Source: LMUY01 sp965198895 (GTDB taxonomy: Bacteria > Pseudomonadota > Alphaproteobacteria > Acetobacterales > Acetobacteraceae). From it: 64,000 nucleotides of DNA. Shown piece after piece: positions 62,601 to 64,000 of this stretch. The position numbers were made by a program, and so were the translations under genes. How positions within the stretch are numbered: position 1 is the stretch's first letter; the number at the start of each line of letters is the position of its first letter. Below the pieces are notes generated by a model. It was not told the DNA's origin, did not search any database, and saw only the letters and a program-made list of their open reading frames with translations. The DNA is taken from the NCBI GenBank assembly GCA_965198895.1, contig OZ240676.1, positions 2,790,001 to 2,854,000 on the forward strand, read 5' to 3'.

Positions 62601-64000
62601 CAACGCCCGAGCCCGGTCCGGCGCCAACGCCGGTGTTCACCCTGCTGTCGGGTACCGGATATGGTAGCGGCAGCACGGTGTCGCTCGGCAGCTTCGTCAT
62701 GGGCGAGAGCCCGAGTGCGTCGCAGTTCCAGATCAGCAACGCCGCCTCGTCCCCCGCCGATTCGATCGCCGGTACGGTGAGCGACGCTGGCAGCGCCGGC
62801 TTCTCCTTGGCGCTCAATCAGCGCACGGGGACCGACGCCATCGACACCACGGCTGCGGGCGCGAGCAATACCGGCATCTACCTGGCCGAGAACACGACGA
62901 CCGTCGGCACCTACAGCGACACCGTCACGTATGCGCCGACGGATGTGAACGCGAGCGGCTACAGCGCCGCTCTGGCCAGCCAGTCGATCACGGTGACGGA
63001 TACGGTCGTCGCGCCGGCCGTGCCCGACTTGCTCACCACCGGGCCGATCGCGCTCGGGAGCGTTCATGCCGGCACCGCGCCGAGCGTCGCGTTGACCGTG
63101 GCCAACAATGCTGCGTCCGGTGCCGCCGGGCTGGACGCAACCCCCGTTATCGTCACGGGGGGGCTCGCGACCGCCGGCACGATCACGGCGCTTGCCGCCG
63201 GGCAGCAGGATAGCACCACCATCACCGTTGGCGTCGACACCAGCACCGTCGGCGTCGACAGCGGTTTCGTGCAGGTCGACTTCGCCTCCGACGCGGGCGG
63301 GGGACACACGCTTGCGGCCGGTAGTTCGGCCGAAATCGAGGTCACCGGAACGGTCTACCGGCTGGCCGATCCGATCGTCTCCGGACCGGCGGCGACCGTC
63401 GTCCATGTCGGGGACACCGTGGATGGCACGATCACGGTCACGAACGCGGACCCCGCCGACGGCTATTCCGAGGGGCTACTGGCGACGGCATCGGGCAGCG
63501 GCACGGATTTCAGCGCGTCCGGCAGCACGGGGCTCCTCGCGGCGGGCAGCACCAATACCAGCGACGTGACTTACAGCGTGGATACGAGCCAATCCGGTCA
63601 GGTGAGCGGCACGGTGACACTCGCGCTCACGTCCGACGGGGCCGGGACCAGCGGCCTTGCCAACACGTCTCTCCCGTCGCAGCAGGTTGGCGTGAGCGTC
63701 GCGGTCGACAACTACGCACAGGCGGCGCTGCGGCAGGTATCGGGCACTGCGAAGCTCGTGCAGTCGGGCGACTCCTACACGCTGGACTTCGGTAAGCTCA
63801 CCACCGGGTCGGGCAACTACGGCGACGTCATCGAGGCGCTCAACGCGGCGCCTGGCCTGGCCGACCTGCTCGCCGGCAGCTACAGCGTGACCGGCGGCAG
63901 CGGTTTTTCGCTCAGCGGCTTCGACGCGTTCAGCGGTCTCGGCGCGGACCAGGCGGCGACACCGTCGGAGATCGGCATCGATAGCACGACCGCCGGCGAC
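53639..64000 (+). CDS. Giant repetitive extracellular protein with VWD and Calx-beta-like domains (partial, 3' end off the window)
   Basis: The frame is open for 3454 codons from ATG 53639 to the window end. AAGGA lies nine bases before the start. There is no signal peptide (MSATITTEWTGAAGNGLWDD), which fits type I secretion or a similar C-terminal signal. Four modules begin with WTG[AS]xGxGxW and NWxNGVP (Trp9, Trp412, Trp719, Trp1122), each followed by Gly/Thr/Ser/Val-rich beta-solenoid-like repeats. Residues about 1930-2560 hold Asp-rich beta-sandwich repeats. A VWD domain spans about 2590-2760 (HGDVHLLTYDNDAFDFQAEG, EGLLGPANSGTNDF). A Calx-beta-like domain lies at about 2875-2990, then choice-of-anchor-type repeats. 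I noticed no cysteine. Likely role: adhesin or surface layer. Confidence 0.88.
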   Translation, partial: MSATITTEWTGAAGNGLWDDPANWTNGVPPFGAPYTADGQDVAIIDNSIDTTPFTVLITGSEGGQDLTLNATDPAGGTAVSLTGSLSLEYGGGGFGDLNLSAGTFADNGGEISVANINQDGGTLAFGAAATYGSSTLNADIINGNLTIGSDSDVVVAQSSFDVFNGNTSAVLTVESGSDLSLQGFLYLAGTLDVQAGGTLTLDGGGVQPGFNGSGVIVVETGATVVDSGSFAFQGETFEGSFAVASGETVITRSSTTVFEGNGGGAPDVITVNSGGTLDVQNTLELFGTVSGSSGTVQVDTGGIVSGGTISTASFQVNGSGGLVNVAVDTSIVVNGGVLGIGGVTTVGNDAGPARTIDLGGGTLVVSGTLDLANTVLENGTVQVLDGGAINLDPASSETGITSGVAPGSTDWTGSAGDGLWSDAGNWTNGVPQMGSSASAPGQDVATIDNSIDTTPFTVDITGSQTGQNVLLDSTDPVGAPAVLLTGSLDLGYGSAGSLQPGSLDLLGGTFEVDGGTLGDAIVAISGGTLAFGVDGTDTLSAVTVEGSFATLSASTLAISGGSSLFEGAAGTVGTVSLGSGATLLVGSATLTLSGTVTGGMVAVSGGTLLGGTLSGGVFSVEGGGTVSGTTIDETIALSPNYGTPRLVDSGGIIGDPADTQPITVDLGGGVLEVAGAVNLDDTTVTDGAIVLDPSATLTLDGASSDSAVTIFKTVSTTWTGAAGDGLLTDASNWSNGVPQPGGAFSSNGQDVATITNAIDTTPFTVVITGSQSVQDLTVDAADPAGGAAVELTGSLGMGFDQSGGGAQFGVLTLSSGSFEVDGGTLSVAVVAQEGGNLTFGAGQDTLNADLVQGDVDVAQGATLVTAQNSFDDFGSAPGESTPITITVEGTFDNQGSLSVNGTVDLRGGTFILDGGGVGGDAYPAVIDVDTGSLVDSANANFTNVEIEGTLAVGAGLVVSIASGTTTTLEGANGGAADDTVGSGGAIEVLGTLDLSGTIATGSGLVELIGGTISGGTISGLADNDTIGVSSSGSLMDTNVDGVVVVGGGTLTILGTVNVGDDAGPTSVIDLGGGTLVVSGTLNLSNTVLQNGTVEIVGGSVNLDGESSENNISGAAAVVTDWTGSAGDGNWANPANWTNGVPPSGLPYASASDDLANIDVAPQTIVISGSQAGADVIVDTADPSNGPAVDLTGTLNLGFNGSDGSVTLGVLTLQSGTFEIDGGTLTLGTLQQEGGTVTFGSDAPSTLNAAGIDGSFTLSGATLIVESFAGVNSPDGTNDGSTVTITAGGTLDVRGELGVDGTIDVQDGTLLLDGGTLQGNNGTVTVTAEGGTIAVSGTDGLVNVDLLTTLSIPQGAGIVVSSGSTTSFADGASISSGGTLTVDGTLIGGPLDDAGTLAVSAGGVLSSATVTGGGSFVVSGAVTLIDTSIDTAFSQVTGGSGGPFTTVSGTVTLGDPADTAPVTVNLGGGELDVFGTLDLDDAQVTNGTIKVEAGGVLNVDAATTMSGIQTEQSTTSGLVIAGQNVTLLSGTYDVSAGTPLIIETGLGESGAPSGSAGIFIIEDGVTISGAGVVSVTDANGPSTTDNYAFSGGIIANVSGATLQLDTDALGGYGKFIAENGGTLLVGNGSSGSTVASGGALYGTYTVLSGSEIVVEGGPVSTITGDVILSGAGSELGSVSGGNVVALEQTLTNIGGSYPYAGELQVLGGRDFDAANPLTLSADLVVGGGTITAPSITGEFEGSLPNLTGFGTIDANLTDVYFVNAESGTLVLNGTVGPDIQLTALEGATLVYSGSLTSGDTLDLRASGTVEIGGQLNGTVVDYDNSIDESSLSSGGATLVLDNPIGQTIVVSGAALLGDSIDLVGVMPAAGSAGLEFTRPTMSTIEIVLTTANGGQVVISGGESLASAGYGYSTDSAGTGTLITFGGASMDAMPVVTPGTNEKIDPNGNGGATSAFEFVSTGRVSTEAGATVSDSLIIYNTMDGNPDQGSLSGSVVGVTGDVTAEGTLSDVAPGDKSDDITVSLPDTKAGRVDGAVTLGFDSTDSSGRVTPLPEQTIAIAADIYGLAKAAFPTTTFYVSPTGQDTQTLNLPVMDADPNGEGLTESLRISVAGQQPDLGDLIGAFGSSGLITEGTTDTSSISFTVDSNPDDFDDGRGAVQTGTIDIDPVSDGTGTSNATPNVDEDTVSVPITVDFVQLAEPDIDDEQIFYAHASTTAATQTFALAVGNGNENDLPEGAEESLIATLAGTTVTPPSTIDFTNPSATTGDIAPDERDSQSLSFTVDTDVNDFSGGYGASQTATATLKLVSDGTSTGGVGTTPLPAQTVNIEVDFIALAKAEFPTTDFITHETAAGTPATTLDLPVNNVLNDNGDEQDNLRATVTQVTGDFSSAENPALTDPTGQSATVGAGDTGTINFEVATAADQISPGDVQEGDFSFDLTSVPTQSGFQSTPLESQTIPVAVIVYDYADPVIDGVADPVSDLDDPSAGGVDTTIDLGSLEVDETGEHQVVFDNLKVSDYEDDLSVNGVGPIEPGGTDGETLVYGGESTPGEYSETVTYTPVSEDETSSTDLSPVTITYDYDVYQPVVPAQAHGDVHLLTYDNDAFDFQAEGEFILTKSTLANNPFEIDVRLQPINGSSVTYIQEAGIRVGNDVLNFDPTRSDVVELNGVASTLSSNDAVLSLAAGQVVLVGNVYHITLNTGEVVTVTQNSSGPGGFLDVAVTLGPNDAGNVEGLLGPANSGTNDFELSTGAFLTRNAYGSFNESDILGSFGNSWRVAGTQSPLLSYGAGQTTTDFTSLTFPKSQATLASLPQDVVTAAQQAVAAAGITDPTLAAEAELDYALTGSQTVLSSAQNTQQQSSAPTTTAVVEDAPPPPGIGVSSAEPNETASATGATAVNFTFYLTGASTTTVTAGYTVSAPDSTYLGAAAFGGTLPSGSVTFTPGETSTTVTIQVPQGALGTAPTENLQVSLTDTGDDGIVAGTAQTELINATPEPGPAPTPVFTLLSGTGYGSGSTVSLGSFVMGESPSASQFQISNAASSPADSIAGTVSDAGSAGFSLALNQRTGTDAIDTTAAGASNTGIYLAENTTTVGTYSDTVTYAPTDVNASGYSAALASQSITVTDTVVAPAVPDLLTTGPIALGSVHAGTAPSVALTVANNAASGAAGLDATPVIVTGGLATAGTITALAAGQQDSTTITVGVDTSTVGVDSGFVQVDFASDAGGGHTLAAGSSAEIEVTGTVYRLADPIVSGPAATVVHVGDTVDGTITVTNADPADGYSEGLLATASGSGTDFSASGSTGLLAAGSTNTSDVTYSVDTSQSGQVSGTVTLALTSDGAGTSGLANTSLPSQQVGVSVAVDNYAQAALRQVSGTAKLVQSGDSYTLDFGKLTTGSGNYGDVIEALNAAPGLADLLAGSYSVTGGSGFSLSGFDAFSGLGADQAATPSEIGIDSTTAGD

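Noticed and set aside
57938..63406. Further long minus-strand frames (57938-59080, 59951-61153, 62024-63406)
   Set aside because: Same reason: antisense shadows of the giant plus-strand frame, with no ribosome sites or protein-like composition.

Overview
The window is 64 kb of GC-rich DNA with dense, often overlapping genes. It reads as a chromosomal segment of an alphaproteobacterium, most likely Acetobacteraceae/Rhodospirillales. That placement is an inference from gene content and order (hrcA-grpE facing rph-rdgB; dnaK-dnaJ-dapB in a row; a Tad/Flp pilus locus; a GumD/WcaJ-type exopolysaccharide priming transferase). I saw no rRNA, no convincing tRNA, no CRISPR array and no intact insertion sequence.

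Layout. (1) 1-6.2 kb: part of a Tad/Flp pilus locus, with cpaB (cut by the left edge), a prepilin peptidase, the Flp pilin and a VirB1-like lytic transglycosylase on the minus strand, then an oligosaccharyltransferase-like membrane protein and three TadG/TadE-type proteins chained by start/stop overlaps on the plus strand. (2) 6.5-11.1 kb: a priming glycosyltransferase, a small membrane protein, and a class II aldolase/decarboxylase followed by an acyl-CoA ligase. (3) 11.1-21.1 kb: housekeeping and stress genes dapB, dnaJ, dnaK, a chemoreceptor, grpE and hrcA (minus), then a 62-aa ORF, rph, rdgB and a secreted small protein (plus). (4) 21.3-36.6 kb: accessory metabolism and transport: an RND pump with its adaptor, formamidase and amidase, an ABC-F protein, a GH3-type amide synthetase overlapping a penicillin-acylase-type hydrolase, and a GntR/FAH/intradiol dioxygenase aromatic module. 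(5) 36.8-47.2 kb: a stress and signalling stretch with a plasma-membrane-type proton ATPase, a PPK2 polyphosphate kinase, a decayed sugar porter, a secreted protein, a 1460-aa CheB-CheR-kinase-receiver-receiver-HTH fusion and a slipin. (6) 47.2-53.5 kb: a MocR regulator divergent from a pyridoxamine-oxidase-like protein, a decayed amidase, and an operon of APH kinase, class III PLP enzyme and alpha/beta hydrolase. (7) 53.6-64 kb: one giant open reading frame (at least 3454 codons, running off the right edge) for a repetitive extracellular protein with four W-T-G modules, a VWD domain and a Calx-beta-like domain.

Functional threads. The heat-shock cluster looks self-contained (repressor, nucleotide exchange factor, chaperone, co-chaperone). 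Two operons pair chemically linked enzymes: an ATP-dependent amide synthetase with an amide hydrolase (30.0-33.7 kb), and a small-molecule kinase with an aminotransferase-fold enzyme that may be a phospho-lyase (51.1-53.5 kb). The proton ATPase followed by PPK2 suggests polyphosphate-backed ATP supply for proton export. Three loci show decay or start anomalies: the sugar porter at 40.4 kb, the amidase at 49.6 kb with two internal deletions, and PPK2, whose conserved N-terminus has no standard start codon.
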